From assembly GCA_019637155.1 (NCBI GenBank), contig JAHBWE010000009.1, positions 310,001 through 374,000 on the forward strand: a stretch of DNA of 64,000 nt, in the 5' to 3' direction. Within the stretch, counting starts at the first letter, position 1. Every line of letters begins with the position of its first letter. Shown here in pieces: positions 34,705 through 43,633 of this stretch. The position numbers and the translations under genes are program-made. Under the pieces are notes generated by a model that did no database searches, was not told the DNA's origin, and saw only the letters and a list, made by a program, of their open reading frames with translations. The stretch comes from Labilithrix sp. (GTDB lineage Bacteria > Myxococcota_A > Polyangia > Polyangiales > Polyangiaceae).

Positions 34705-35025
34705 TTACTCGATCTTCGCGCGCGCACGCAGGCGCTCGGCGCGGCGGTTCCACATCGGGCCCACGACCACGCTCGCGACGAAGAACAAGAGGAGCGGGAA
34801 GATGGCGAGGAGGACCGGCGCGGCGTACTTGGCCTCGGGGTTCACCATCGCGCCGACCACGGTGAGGAACGCGCCGATCGGCGCGCCGAACAGGAACGCG
34901 ACCGTGGCGAGGCGCGTGAGCGTCATCGGCTCGTGCTTCTCCGGGCGGAGCCACAAGAAGGGCCACCAGCTCCAGTCCTTGTCCGACACCTCGTTGACCG
35001 CGTTCTCCAGATGCTCGAGCGACAT
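34705..35025 (-). CDS. Small two-helix membrane protein, unknown
   Basis: 106 residues from ATG at 35025; the frame stays open upstream to 35112, but that part reads as Arg/Ser-rich non-coding sequence. The N-terminal ~35 residues are amphipathic and Trp-rich (DKDWSWWPFLWLRPEKHEPM). Two membrane helices follow (TVAFLFGAPIGAFLTVVGAM and APVLLAIFPLLLFFVASVVV) and a basic tail (RRAERLRARAKIE). No family recognised. It lies 12 bp before queD on the same strand. Confidence 0.65.
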   Translation of the reverse strand: MSLEHLENAVNEVSDKDWSWWPFLWLRPEKHEPMTLTRLATVAFLFGAPIGAFLTVVGAMVNPEAKYAAPVLLAIFPLLLFFVASVVVGPMWNRRAERLRARAKIE

Positions 35026-35196
35026 GCGGAGGGAGAAGGTGGCAAAATCGCCCCAACCCCGCGAGCGCGGCCGTGGCGAAAAAGTGCTTGAGCTACGCGA
35101 GTTTGGTCGCACTCGGGAGCATGCGATCCAAAGGAATTTCCGGGCTCGCGCGTATCACCTGTCACGCCGATGCGTCCAAGGACGACCTAACCCAGC

Positions 35197-36171
35197 ATGA
35201 GCGTCGCGTTCGACATCCGGCCGCCTCCGCCCGAGCTCGCCCGTGAGGACGTGCGACGAGGGCTGGTCGCGCTGCTGCGGCGCCGGGTGCCGAGCCAGGA
35301 GGTCGACGACCTCGCGCAGACCATCCTCTGCGACGCGCTCCAGGCCGGGTCGATCCCCTCCGATCCGGAGGACCTCCGGCGCTGGCTCGTCGGCATCGCG
35401 CGCCACAAGATCGCGGACTACCACCGGCGCGCGACGCGGGTCGGGAAGCGGAGCGCGGGGGAGGCGCCGCTCGCGTCGTGCTCGTCCGCGCCGGTCGCCT
35501 TCGAGGAGCGCGAGGTGCTGCATCGCGTGCTCGGCGACGTCCGGACGCGGCGCGACGCCGAGACGATGGAGTGGCTCGTGCGCGAGCACGGTGGCGAGCG
35601 CCTCGCCGACATCGCGGCGGAGAACGGGCTCGGCGCGCCCGTCGTCCGGCAGCGCGTCTCGCGGCTCCGTCGCGTGCTCCGCTCGCGGTGGGCGGGGGCG
35701 GTCGCGGTGCTCGTCGCGATCGGCGCGGCGGCGGCGTTCTTGGGGCGGCCCGAGATCGCGATCGCGCCGGAGAAGCCCGTCATCGTGCGCGCGCCCGAGG
35801 TGCCGGCGAGCGCGTCGCCGGAGCCGTTGCCGCCGCTCCTGGGCGACATCGCCGGGGAGTGGGTCGTGCAAGCGGTGCGGCCGGAGCGTGAGCTCACCGC
35901 GAACGAGCAGAAGATGGTCGACCTCTACGCGAAGGCGGCGCGCGCGACGGTGGCGGGGGCGCGCATCACGGTTCGCGCCAACGCGTTCGCCGATGCGTGG
36001 ACGGTGGAGCGCGTCGAAGGGACGACGCTGGTCGTCGTCGACGACCATGGGCGGCGGGACCGCGTCGATCTCGTCTACGCGCGCGACAAGGCGGGGCCGC
36101 GCATCGACGTTCGGCTGCCGGGGCATCCGCGGCTCGCCGGACATGTCACGCTGCGGCGCGCGGTCCATTGA
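35197..36171 (+). CDS. ECF-type sigma-factor-like protein fused to a membrane helix and outer domain
   Basis: 324 residues. Region 2-like segment ~15-80: LVALLRRRVPSQEVDDLAQT followed by DLRRWLVGIARHKIADYHRR. Region 4-like HTH ~105-160: LADIAAENGLGAPVVRQRVS, then RLRRVLRS. Immediately after is a membrane helix (~164-185, WAGAVAVLVAIGAAAAFLG). The ~135-residue C-terminal domain, presumably extracytoplasmic, has lipocalin-like strands (GEWVVQAVRPE, RITVRANAF, ERVEGTTLVVVDD). A sigma factor tethered to the membrane through its own C-terminus is unusual and would imply release by proteolysis or a non-sigma function. No separate anti-sigma gene is present. Confidence 0.8.
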   Translation: MSVAFDIRPPPPELAREDVRRGLVALLRRRVPSQEVDDLAQTILCDALQAGSIPSDPEDLRRWLVGIARHKIADYHRRATRVGKRSAGEAPLASCSSAPVAFEEREVLHRVLGDVRTRRDAETMEWLVREHGGERLADIAAENGLGAPVVRQRVSRLRRVLRSRWAGAVAVLVAIGAAAAFLGRPEIAIAPEKPVIVRAPEVPASASPEPLPPLLGDIAGEWVVQAVRPERELTANEQKMVDLYAKAARATVAGARITVRANAFADAWTVERVEGTTLVVVDDHGRRDRVDLVYARDKAGPRIDVRLPGHPRLAGHVTLRRAVH

Positions 36172-36218
36172 GCGAGCTTGCCTGAAAAGGCGGGCTCGAC
36201 TAGATCGGTTCCTCCGCC

Positions 36219-36344
36219 ATGTACCTCATTCTTTCGAAGAAGCCGCGCAAGTCGAACCGGACGAAGACCAAGCGCTACCGCGCGAAGCTGAAGGCGAAGG
36301 ACCGCGGGCGCCGCGCGCGCGTGTACCAGGCGCATCGCTCGTAG
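36219..36344 (+). CDS. 41-residue highly basic protein
   Basis: ATG 36219 to TAG 36344, reading MYLILSKKPRKSNRTKTKRY, then RAKLKAKDRGRRARVYQAHRS. Seventeen of 41 residues are Lys/Arg, with only one acidic residue and a short hydrophobic start. The charge pattern is like small ribosome- or nucleic-acid-binding proteins. A possible promoter (TTGCCT at 36178, 17 nt, TAGATC at 36201) would give an almost leaderless message. There is no clear ribosome site. Repeat A2 begins at its stop codon. Coding status rests on composition and length; no named family recognised. Confidence 0.6.
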   Translation: MYLILSKKPRKSNRTKTKRYRAKLKAKDRGRRARVYQAHRS

Positions 36345-36466
36345 GGGCTCTCAACGTCGGGGCTCTCAACGTCGGGGCTTCGCCCCGACACCCCACCCCA
36401 GACACGGCCCTCGCGCTGCGCGCTCGGGGCGCTTCGCGCCCGCTTGCGCGGCCGCTTCTGGGGCCC
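36344..36466 (+). repeat. Dispersed intergenic repeat family A, copy A2
   Basis: Two copies of the 15-mer GGGGCTCTCAACGTC (36344, 36359), then a hairpin version GGGGCTTCGCCCC (36374). The family core follows: CCCCAGACACGGCCC, about 45 bp, GCCGCTTCTGGGG. It occupies the gap between the 41-residue gene and the convergent RND transporter gene. Confidence 0.82.
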
Positions 36467-36474
36467 GGGTGGGC

Positions 36475-39400
36475 TTATTCTGGGGCGTAGAGAGGGGACT
36501 CTTCTGGCGAGGGGGTGGCGCGCTTCGCTAGGAGCGTGAACATCGTCGGGACCAGGAAGAGGGAGAGGGCGGTCGAGGAGAGGAGGCCGCCGACGACGGC
36601 GAGGGCGAGGGGGCGGTTCGAGGCGGAGGCCTCGTCGAGGGCGAGCGCGGTGGGGAGGAGGCCGAACACCGTCGCGAGGCTCGTCATCGCGATCGGGGTG
36701 AAGCGGACGCGCGCGGCGTCGACGACGGCGTCGATGGGGGTGAGGCCGCTCTGGAGCTGGCGGTTCGCGTGGTCGACGAACAAGATGCCGTTCGACACCG
36801 CGATGCCGATGACCATGAGGACGCCCATCAGCGCGGTGATGGAGAGGCCCTGGCCCGCCGCCATGAGCGCGCCCACGATGCCGACGAGCGAGACCGGGAT
36901 CGTGAAGAGCATCACGAGCGGGAGGCGCAGCGACTTGAACTGCGTCGCCATGATCATGAAGACGACCATCACCGCGAGGCCGAGCGCGAGGCCGAGGCCG
37001 CCGAAGGTCTCGCGCATCAGCTGCACCTGACCGACGAAGCTCGTCGTCACGCCCTTCGTCCGCGGGTCTTGGGCGAGCTTCGCCTCGAGCTCCTTCGCCG
37101 CGCTGCCGATGTCGCGGCCCTCCGTCTGCATGAAGACGTGGCCCGCGCGCGTGAGCTGGTTGCGCGCGATGAGGACGGGGCCGACCTCGCGCCGGATGTT
37201 GCCGTAGGCGTCGAGCCGGATCGGCGCGCCGTTGGCGCCGACGCGGACCGGCACCTCTCCGACGGCGGCGGTGTCCTGGATGATCGCGTCGTCGTAGTAC
37301 GTGACGACGTAGTAGCTCTGGCCGTTGCCGGGATCGGTCCACACCGCCGGCGTGTTGATGTTGCCGTACACCGCCTCGAGCGTGGTCTGCGCCGCGTCGC
37401 GCGCGGTCACGCCGACGAGGCCTGCCTTCTCGCGATCGGTGTCGACGCGGAGCTCCGGGAAGTCGTCCTCGAGCCGCACGTACACGTCGCGGATCCCCGG
37501 CACCGTGCGCGCGACCTCCGCGACCGCGCGTGACTGATCGATCAGGGTCGCGAGGTCGTCGCCGCGGACCTCCACCACCATCGGCGCGATGTACCCGTTC
37601 AAGAAGACGCTCGCGACGAGCGCGCCCGGGGCCTGGAGGAAATCGACGCCGGGGTAGGTGTGCGCCAGGATCTCGCGCATACGGTCGGCGATCTCGCGTT
37701 GATCGAGGTCGCGTGCGGCGGGGTCCGCGAGCTCGATGCCGATGAAGCCCTGATGCGTGCCCATGTTCGGGCTCGTCATCGCGGAGCGCGCCTTGCTCGG
37801 CGAGCCGACGTTCGTGAGGACGAGCTTCACCGAGCCGGGCGGGAGCTTCTCCTTCAGCGTCTGCGCCATCGCGTTCGTCATCGCGGCGGCGTCCTCGAGC
37901 GAGGTGCCGGGCGTGAAGCGCACGTAGACGGTCTCCATCGACTCGTCGATCTCGGGGAAGAACGTCGCGGGGAGGCGGCCGGTGACGAAGACCGCGCCGC
38001 TCACGAGCACGAGCGCGCCCGCGATGACCCACGCGCGATACCCCAGCACCGCGCGGAGGAGCTTCGAGTAGCCGAGCGCGATCGCTTGCACGCCGCGCTC
38101 GAGGCGGCGCGCGATCGGCCCCGGCTCGCGGTGCTCCTTGGGGAGGAAGTAGCGGCACGCGACCGGCGTCACGATCATCGAGACGACGTAGCCGGCGAGC
38201 ATGCCGGTCGCGACCGTGATCGCGAGCGGGACGAAGAGGCGCTTCGCGAGGCCGAAGAGGAGGACGACCGGGAGCAGCACCGCGATCGTCGCGAGGGTCG
38301 CCGCGAGCGCCGCGATCGCGACCGAGCGCGTGCCCTCGAGCGCGGCGACGACGCGGCCCTCGTGTTTGTCGCGGCCCGCGCGGTGGATCGCCTCGAGGAC
38401 GACGACGGAGATGTCGACGAGCGGGCCCATCGCGAGCGTCAAGCCGCCGAGCGTGAACGCGTTGAGGCTCTGCCCCGTCGCGTAGAGGACGATGAGGATG
38501 ATCGCGAACGAGATCGGGACCGCGATCGCGGCGATGAGCACCGAGCGCGGGCTCTGGAGGAAGAGCAGGATGACGACGGCGATGAGGACGAGCGCCTGGA
38601 GGATCTCCTTCTTGAGGCCCTCGATCGTGGTCCGCACGAACGTCGACTGATCGAAGATCGGCTCGACCCGCATCCCCGGCGGCAGGTCGGTGAGGCCGGC
38701 GACGATCTCCTTGATCTGGTCGTTGATCGCGACCACGTTCCCGCCGGGCACGCGGAGGACGTTCAGGTAGACGCCGACCTCGCCGTTGATCGTCACCGCC
38801 TGCGCGTCCTTCGAGCCGCCGTCGACCACGCGCGCGACGTCGCGGATGCGCACCGGCTGGCTGCCCTTCAGCTTGAGGATCGCGTCGCCGATGTCGTCGA
38901 CGCGGGCCGGCACCGCGTTCGTGTAGACGTTCGCGGAGAACGCCTTCGGGTTGAAGCGGCCCGAGGGGAGGAGCGCGTTCGAGCGCTCGATCGCCTTCGC
39001 GACGTCGCTCGACGAGAGGCCGCGCGCGGCCGCCTTCGCCGGATCGACGATGACGTTGATCTGCCGCTCCTTGCCGCCGTTGACCGACGCGCTCGCGACG
39101 CCGGTGATGCCCTCGATCAGCGGCTCGACGTTGTTCGCGGCGTAGTCGTAGATCTGCGACGCGCTGAAGCCGCCGCCGTAGACCGCGACCTGCATCACCG
39201 GCGCGTTCGACGGATCGTACTGGAGGACGAACGGCGGGATGATGCCGAGCGTCTTCGGGACCGACGACATCGCGAACGCGACCTGCTGCTGGACGTTGGT
39301 CTGCGCCGCGTCGAGGTCGGTCCCCCACTTCAGCCACACGAAGATGACGCTGAGGCCGCTCCGCGAGAGGCTCTCGACGTGATCGACGCCCGGCGTCGCG

Positions 39401-39609
39401 CTCACTGCTTTTTCGAGGCGCCATGTCAGCGTCTTCTCGACCTCGGTCGGGCCCATGCCGGAGGCCTTCGTGCCGATGACGAGGACCGGCGGCGAGAGCT
39501 CGGGGAACGTGTCGACGCTCATGCGCGGCGTCACGACCGCGGCGAAGACGAGGAGCGCGACGCTCAGCATCAGGACGAAGAGCGGGTTCTTGAGCGCGAG
39601 CTTCGTCAC
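36475..39609 (-). CDS. RND-family efflux transporter, inner-membrane pump
   Basis: 1044 residues, normal length for AcrB-like pumps. Twelve membrane helices with two large outer loops. First helix NPLFVLMLSVALLVFAAV, porter-domain start MSVDTFPELSPP, the TM4 proton-relay Asp in GPLVDISVVVLEAIHR, and the matching second-half segment GIAVSNGILFVDHANRQ. Expels drugs, lipids or other compounds from the inner membrane/periplasm using the proton gradient, together with the adaptor and channel encoded immediately upstream. The start overlaps the adaptor stop by 4 bp. Substrate not predictable. Confidence 0.94.
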   Translation of the reverse strand: MTKLALKNPLFVLMLSVALLVFAAVVTPRMSVDTFPELSPPVLVIGTKASGMGPTEVEKTLTWRLEKAVSATPGVDHVESLSRSGLSVIFVWLKWGTDLDAAQTNVQQQVAFAMSSVPKTLGIIPPFVLQYDPSNAPVMQVAVYGGGFSASQIYDYAANNVEPLIEGITGVASASVNGGKERQINVIVDPAKAAARGLSSSDVAKAIERSNALLPSGRFNPKAFSANVYTNAVPARVDDIGDAILKLKGSQPVRIRDVARVVDGGSKDAQAVTINGEVGVYLNVLRVPGGNVVAINDQIKEIVAGLTDLPPGMRVEPIFDQSTFVRTTIEGLKKEILQALVLIAVVILLFLQSPRSVLIAAIAVPISFAIILIVLYATGQSLNAFTLGGLTLAMGPLVDISVVVLEAIHRAGRDKHEGRVVAALEGTRSVAIAALAATLATIAVLLPVVLLFGLAKRLFVPLAITVATGMLAGYVVSMIVTPVACRYFLPKEHREPGPIARRLERGVQAIALGYSKLLRAVLGYRAWVIAGALVLVSGAVFVTGRLPATFFPEIDESMETVYVRFTPGTSLEDAAAMTNAMAQTLKEKLPPGSVKLVLTNVGSPSKARSAMTSPNMGTHQGFIGIELADPAARDLDQREIADRMREILAHTYPGVDFLQAPGALVASVFLNGYIAPMVVEVRGDDLATLIDQSRAVAEVARTVPGIRDVYVRLEDDFPELRVDTDREKAGLVGVTARDAAQTTLEAVYGNINTPAVWTDPGNGQSYYVVTYYDDAIIQDTAAVGEVPVRVGANGAPIRLDAYGNIRREVGPVLIARNQLTRAGHVFMQTEGRDIGSAAKELEAKLAQDPRTKGVTTSFVGQVQLMRETFGGLGLALGLAVMVVFMIMATQFKSLRLPLVMLFTIPVSLVGIVGALMAAGQGLSITALMGVLMVIGIAVSNGILFVDHANRQLQSGLTPIDAVVDAARVRFTPIAMTSLATVFGLLPTALALDEASASNRPLALAVVGGLLSSTALSLFLVPTMFTLLAKRATPSPEESPLYAPE

Positions 39610-40754
39610 TTCGCGCTCGCCTCAACCTTCGCCGCGACCTTGTCGTTGTTGCCGAGGAGGGAGCGGCCCTGCGTCACGACGCGCGCGCCGGACCCGAGCT
39701 CCGGCTTCACGTAGAGGCTGCTCGCGCGCTCGCCGAGGACGTCGACCTGCGTCTTCTTCGCGACGCCGTCCTCGACGACGAACACGGTGGCCTTCTTGCC
39801 GCGCACCTTCGCCGCGACGAGCGGGAGCTCGACCGCGTCGACGGTGTCGCCGACGTCGACCTCGATCTCCGCGGTGGTGCCGGTGGGGATGTCGCGCTCG
39901 GCGTTGGGGAGGTCGACCTCGAAGCGAACGGTGCGCGTCGAGAGGTCGGCGGAGGGGGCGCGGCGCGCGACCTCGCCGGTCAGCGTCTTGCCGGTCGCGA
40001 CGAGGCGGAGCCGCACCGGCGTCTTCGGCGGCACCGCTTCGAAGTCGATCTCCGGCACGAACGCGGTGAGGCGCACGACGCTGCGATCGACGAGATCGAC
40101 GATCGCGCTGCCGGGGCGCACGAACGCGCCCGGATCGGCGAGGCGCGTCGCGACCTCTCCGGCGAAGGGCGCGCGGAGGACGCAGTCGTTCACCTCGAGC
40201 GCCTTGCCCGAGCCCTGCGCGAGGATCGCCTGGATCTGCGCCGCGTTCGCGGCCGCCTGGGCGGCCTTCTGCTCGACCTCGTTCGGCGCCGCGTAGCCGC
40301 CGTCGAGGAGCTGGTTCAGGCGCGCGGCCTCGCTCGCGGCCGCCTTCTGCCGCTCCTCCAGTGCGCGCGCTTGGTGCGCGATCGCGGCGCTCGCGGCGGA
40401 GGCGTTGCGGCAGTCGAGCGTCGCGAGGACGTCGCCGCGCTTCACGATCGAGCCGGGGCGCACGAGCACGGTGTCGACGAAGCCGGAGGCGAGCTGCGGT
40501 CCGATCTTCGCCTCTTGCCACGGCTCGAGCGTCCCGATGTACCGTCGCGAGTCGCGGAAGCGAGCCTGTTTCGTCTCGATCACGGTGACGCTCTTCGGCT
40601 CGTCCGCGAGCGCGATTTGGTTCACGCCGCTCTCGGCGCGATGGAGCAGATAGCCGCCGCACGCGACGACGCCGAGGACGAGCCCGACGATCGCGACGGG
40701 GATGATCGGACGGCGCGCGCTCGCCTCACCGCTGCTCATTTCACCGCTGCTCAT
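39606..40754 (-). CDS. RND periplasmic adaptor (HlyD/MFP family)
   Basis: 382 residues from ATG 40754, overlapping the outer-channel stop by 4 bp. A second ATG at 40739 is equally possible because the first 15 bp are duplicated (MSSGE twice). N-terminal membrane anchor IIPVAIVGLVLGVVACGGYL. Lipoyl-like halves (VKRGDVLATLDC and VLRAPFAGEVATRL) flank an alpha-hairpin of ~70 residues rich in Ala/Gln. Beta-barrel and membrane-proximal domains follow. It links the RND pump to the outer-membrane channel. Confidence 0.92.
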   Translation of the reverse strand: MSSGEMSSGEASARRPIIPVAIVGLVLGVVACGGYLLHRAESGVNQIALADEPKSVTVIETKQARFRDSRRYIGTLEPWQEAKIGPQLASGFVDTVLVRPGSIVKRGDVLATLDCRNASAASAAIAHQARALEERQKAAASEAARLNQLLDGGYAAPNEVEQKAAQAAANAAQIQAILAQGSGKALEVNDCVLRAPFAGEVATRLADPGAFVRPGSAIVDLVDRSVVRLTAFVPEIDFEAVPPKTPVRLRLVATGKTLTGEVARRAPSADLSTRTVRFEVDLPNAERDIPTGTTAEIEVDVGDTVDAVELPLVAAKVRGKKATVFVVEDGVAKKTQVDVLGERASSLYVKPELGSGARVVTQGRSLLGNNDKVAAKVEASAK

Positions 40755-42175
40755 TTCGCCTCCGCGGTCGCGCGGGCGAGGACGAGGCGCGCGCGGTCGC
40801 TCTGGAAACGTCCGATCGCGAGCTGGATCTCGGACTCGGTGCGGAGCGCCTGCGCGTCGGCGAGCTCCGTGCTCGTCCCGAGGCCGACGCGGAAGCGGTT
40901 GTCGGCCTGGTCGTAGTTCGCCTTCGCCGCGTCGGCGCCGCGCTCGAGCGCGGTGAGCGCCGAGGTCGCGACGTCGGCGTCTTGCCACGCGGTCGCGATC
41001 GCGGCGCGTTGCTCGATCACGACGCGTCGCGTCTCGGCGTCGAGGGCGAGCTCGCGCTCGCGTGATGCGTCCGCGCGGCGGCTCCACGCCGGCTCGAGGA
41101 TCGGCCACGCGAGCACGACGCCGAGGTCGTAGTTCGGGACGAGCGGGACCCAGCCGTCGCCGGTGAGCTCCGGCCCCGCGTTCGGAGGAGCGCCGCCGCC
41201 GCGCCCGTTCACGGCCGCGGTCCCGAACACCGTCGGCCGCGTCTGGGTCTCGAGCCGCTTCGTCTCGCCGCGCTGCGCCGCGACGCGCGCGTTCGCCTCG
41301 CGGACGAGGGGCGTCTTCTCCGCGCGGCGGAGCAGATCGGCGAGGGCGGGGAGCGGGCCGGCCGGTTGCGGCGCGCCGGCGGCGTCGAGCTCGATGTCGC
41401 CGGCGCCGACCGCGGCGGCGAGGACGGAGCGCGCGACGCGGAGCGCGCCGCGAGCGCGCATCATGCCTGCCTCGTAGCGCGCGACGTCGGCCTCCGCGCG
41501 CGTGAGCTCGATCGGCGGGCGCATGCCGCTCGTGACGTTCGCCCGCGCGAAGTCGCGCTGGCTCGCCGCGCGATCGAACGCGTTCTTCGCGGCGTCGTCG
41601 ACCGCGCGCGCCGCGAGCACCGCGTAGTGCGCCTGCGCGACGAAGAAGTCGACGTCGAGGAGGGTGCCCGCCGCGCGGGCCTTCTCGACCTCGGTCGCGA
41701 GCGCGGCCGCGGCCTGCTCCGCCGCGGTGCGACCGAAGTCGTAGATCTGCTGGCGGACGCCGAGCGCGAGCATCGTCGACGGGTAGAGGTGGAAGCTCGG
41801 GTCCTCGCGCAGGAGCGTCGCGCCGATGCGCGGGATGTCGACGGTGGCGACGCCGATCTGCGTCGTCGTGCTGTTGTTCACCGAAGCGCCGACGACCTGC
41901 GCGAAGGCGCCGGCGCGGGGGAGCCAGTTCGCGGCGGGGACGTCGGCGTCCCGCGCCGCCGCGACCACGCGCAGGCGCGCCGCGGCGATGCTCGGATGAT
42001 CCTTGCGCGCGAGCGCGAGCGCCTCCTCGAGCGTGACGGCGCGCGGCCCCGCTTCGCTCGGCGCGGACGTCTCCGACGTTTCGGGCGCGGCCTGGGCGCT
42101 CCCGGACGCGAGCACGACCGTGAGCGCGAGCAGCGAAGAGCGGCCTCCGGCCGGAAGAACCATCGACGCTGCCAC
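40751..42175 (-). CDS. TolC-family outer-membrane efflux channel
   Basis: 474 residues from GTG at 42175 (ATG 42163 is an alternative). Signal peptide ending GSAQAAPE. Two homologous helical repeats characteristic of TolC: LEEALALARKDHPSIAAARL in the first half, and ERGADAAKANYDQADNRFRV with GLGTSTELADAQALRTESEI in the second. Forms a trimeric outer-membrane/periplasmic duct for the pump encoded downstream. Follows the histidine-kinase gene by 108 bp on the same strand, so the kinase/regulator pair may control it. Confidence 0.92.
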   Translation of the reverse strand: MAASMVLPAGGRSSLLALTVVLASGSAQAAPETSETSAPSEAGPRAVTLEEALALARKDHPSIAAARLRVVAAARDADVPAANWLPRAGAFAQVVGASVNNSTTTQIGVATVDIPRIGATLLREDPSFHLYPSTMLALGVRQQIYDFGRTAAEQAAAALATEVEKARAAGTLLDVDFFVAQAHYAVLAARAVDDAAKNAFDRAASQRDFARANVTSGMRPPIELTRAEADVARYEAGMMRARGALRVARSVLAAAVGAGDIELDAAGAPQPAGPLPALADLLRRAEKTPLVREANARVAAQRGETKRLETQTRPTVFGTAAVNGRGGGAPPNAGPELTGDGWVPLVPNYDLGVVLAWPILEPAWSRRADASRERELALDAETRRVVIEQRAAIATAWQDADVATSALTALERGADAAKANYDQADNRFRVGLGTSTELADAQALRTESEIQLAIGRFQSDRARLVLARATAEAK

Positions 42176-42283
42176 CGCACGCGACGTGCCACCCTACTTC
42201 TCGGCGCCATCGCCGCACGCACGGCCCCCACCAGGGAAAATTTCCCGATCGCGCACGGAAATCCTTCCGCCGCGCCGCGCGGC

Positions 42284-43633
42284 TCAGCCGCTGCGCGCGA
42301 TGGGGGCGGTGATGGTGGCGCGCGTGCCGCCGGCTTCGCGGCGGGCGACGGTGAGCTCGCCGTTGTGGTGCTTCACGATCTCGCGCGCGATCGTGAGGCC
42401 GAGGCCGGTGCCGCCGGCGCCGCGCTTCGTGCTGAAGAAGGGCTCCGCCGCGCGCTCGGCGTCGGTGTCGGGGATGCCGGCGCCTTCGTCCTCGACCACG
42501 AACGCGACGCGCTCGCTCGTCTGCTTCACGTCGAGCGTCACGCGGCCGCCGGGCGCGGTCGCTTCGCACGCGTTGAGGAGGAGGTTCACGAGCGCCTGCT
42601 CGAAGAGGGAAGGATCGCACGCGATCTCGGCGCTGCCTTCGTCGAGCGTCGTCGTGAGCTCGACGTTCGCCTTCTCGAAGCGGTGGCGCACGAGATCGGT
42701 CGCGCGCCGCGCGACGAGCGACGGCGGCGTGGGGACGAGCTGAGGAGCGTCGCCGCGCGCGAGGGCGAGCGAGCCGCGCACGATGCGCTCGATCCGCTCG
42801 ACCTGCTCGAGCACGATCTTCAGCGCGGCCGCGGTCCGCTCGTCGGTCGCCGGGCGGGCGAGCACCTGCTCGACGCGGCCGACGATGACGGCGAGCGGCG
42901 TCCCCACCTCGTGCGCGATGCCGGTCGAGAGCGCGGCGACGGTGGCCATCTTGTCCGCCTTCGTCAGCGCGAGCTCGCGTTCGCGATCGCGCTCGAGCTC
43001 CAGCGCACGCCGCATGCGGCGGCGGGCGTAGGCGCCGATCGCGGCGACCGCGCCCGCGCCGAAGACGGTCGTGAGCGCGAGCCGCCACCGCGACGCCTCC
43101 TGCCGCTCGCGCATGTGGACCGCGGAGGCGAGCACGACGACGCCCCACGTCTCGTTCGTGCGCGACGAGACCCGCGCGACGCCGGCGACGGCGCGGCGGC
43201 GGGTGAGCCCGAACGTCGCCGCTTCGTCGCGCGGAAGGACGACCGCCTCCACGTCGTGATCGAGCGCTTCGCGGATCCGCGTCGACGAGATGACGCGCCC
43301 GTCGGTGGTGAGAAACCCGGGCTGGTTCGGACGCGCGATGAGGACGAGCAGCTCCCCCGGCTTCTCGAGCCGCTTCGCGCCGGCGAGCAGCTCGACGACG
43401 ACCGCGTCGACGAGCGCGCGGTCGTCCGCCCTTCCGCCGAGCCTCGTCTCGAAGTCGATCGCGACCGCGGCGGCGAGGACGGCCTGATCCTGAGAGAAGG
43501 ACTCGATCGCCGCGTCGTTCGCGCGCGTGCCGAACCACACCGCGCCGCCGAGGATCGCGCCGATCGCCGCGACCATCCACGCGGTGAGCCAGAGGCCCTG
43601 GATCGGCCGCGGCGCGTCAGTCGTCTCGCTCAT
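42284..43633 (-). CDS. Sensor histidine kinase
   Basis: 449 residues. Two membrane helices (~17-36 and ~185-205) bracket a ~145-residue periplasmic sensing region. Dimerisation/H-box STGIAHEVGTPLAV, N-box NLLLNACEA, G1 DEGAGIPD, G2 GTGLGL. The ATPase lid contains EPFFSTKRGAG, typical of NtrB/ZraS-like kinases. The start overlaps the end of the response-regulator gene by 17 bp, so they form a cognate pair. Its position upstream of an efflux set suggests sensing of envelope stress or an efflux substrate, by inference. Confidence 0.94.
   Translation of the reverse strand: MSETTDAPRPIQGLWLTAWMVAAIGAILGGAVWFGTRANDAAIESFSQDQAVLAAAVAIDFETRLGGRADDRALVDAVVVELLAGAKRLEKPGELLVLIARPNQPGFLTTDGRVISSTRIREALDHDVEAVVLPRDEAATFGLTRRRAVAGVARVSSRTNETWGVVVLASAVHMRERQEASRWRLALTTVFGAGAVAAIGAYARRRMRRALELERDRERELALTKADKMATVAALSTGIAHEVGTPLAVIVGRVEQVLARPATDERTAAALKIVLEQVERIERIVRGSLALARGDAPQLVPTPPSLVARRATDLVRHRFEKANVELTTTLDEGSAEIACDPSLFEQALVNLLLNACEATAPGGRVTLDVKQTSERVAFVVEDEGAGIPDTDAERAAEPFFSTKRGAGGTGLGLTIAREIVKHHNGELTVARREAGGTRATITAPIARSG

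Noticed and set aside
35243-36490. Frame overlapping the sigma-like gene and repeat A2
   Set aside because: Ser/Arg-rich out-of-frame translation; ends inside a repeat; no family features.
36275-39714. Long frames overlapping the RND pump on both strands
   Set aside because: Arg/Asp-rich translations without membrane segments or motifs; the RND frame is full length and conserved.
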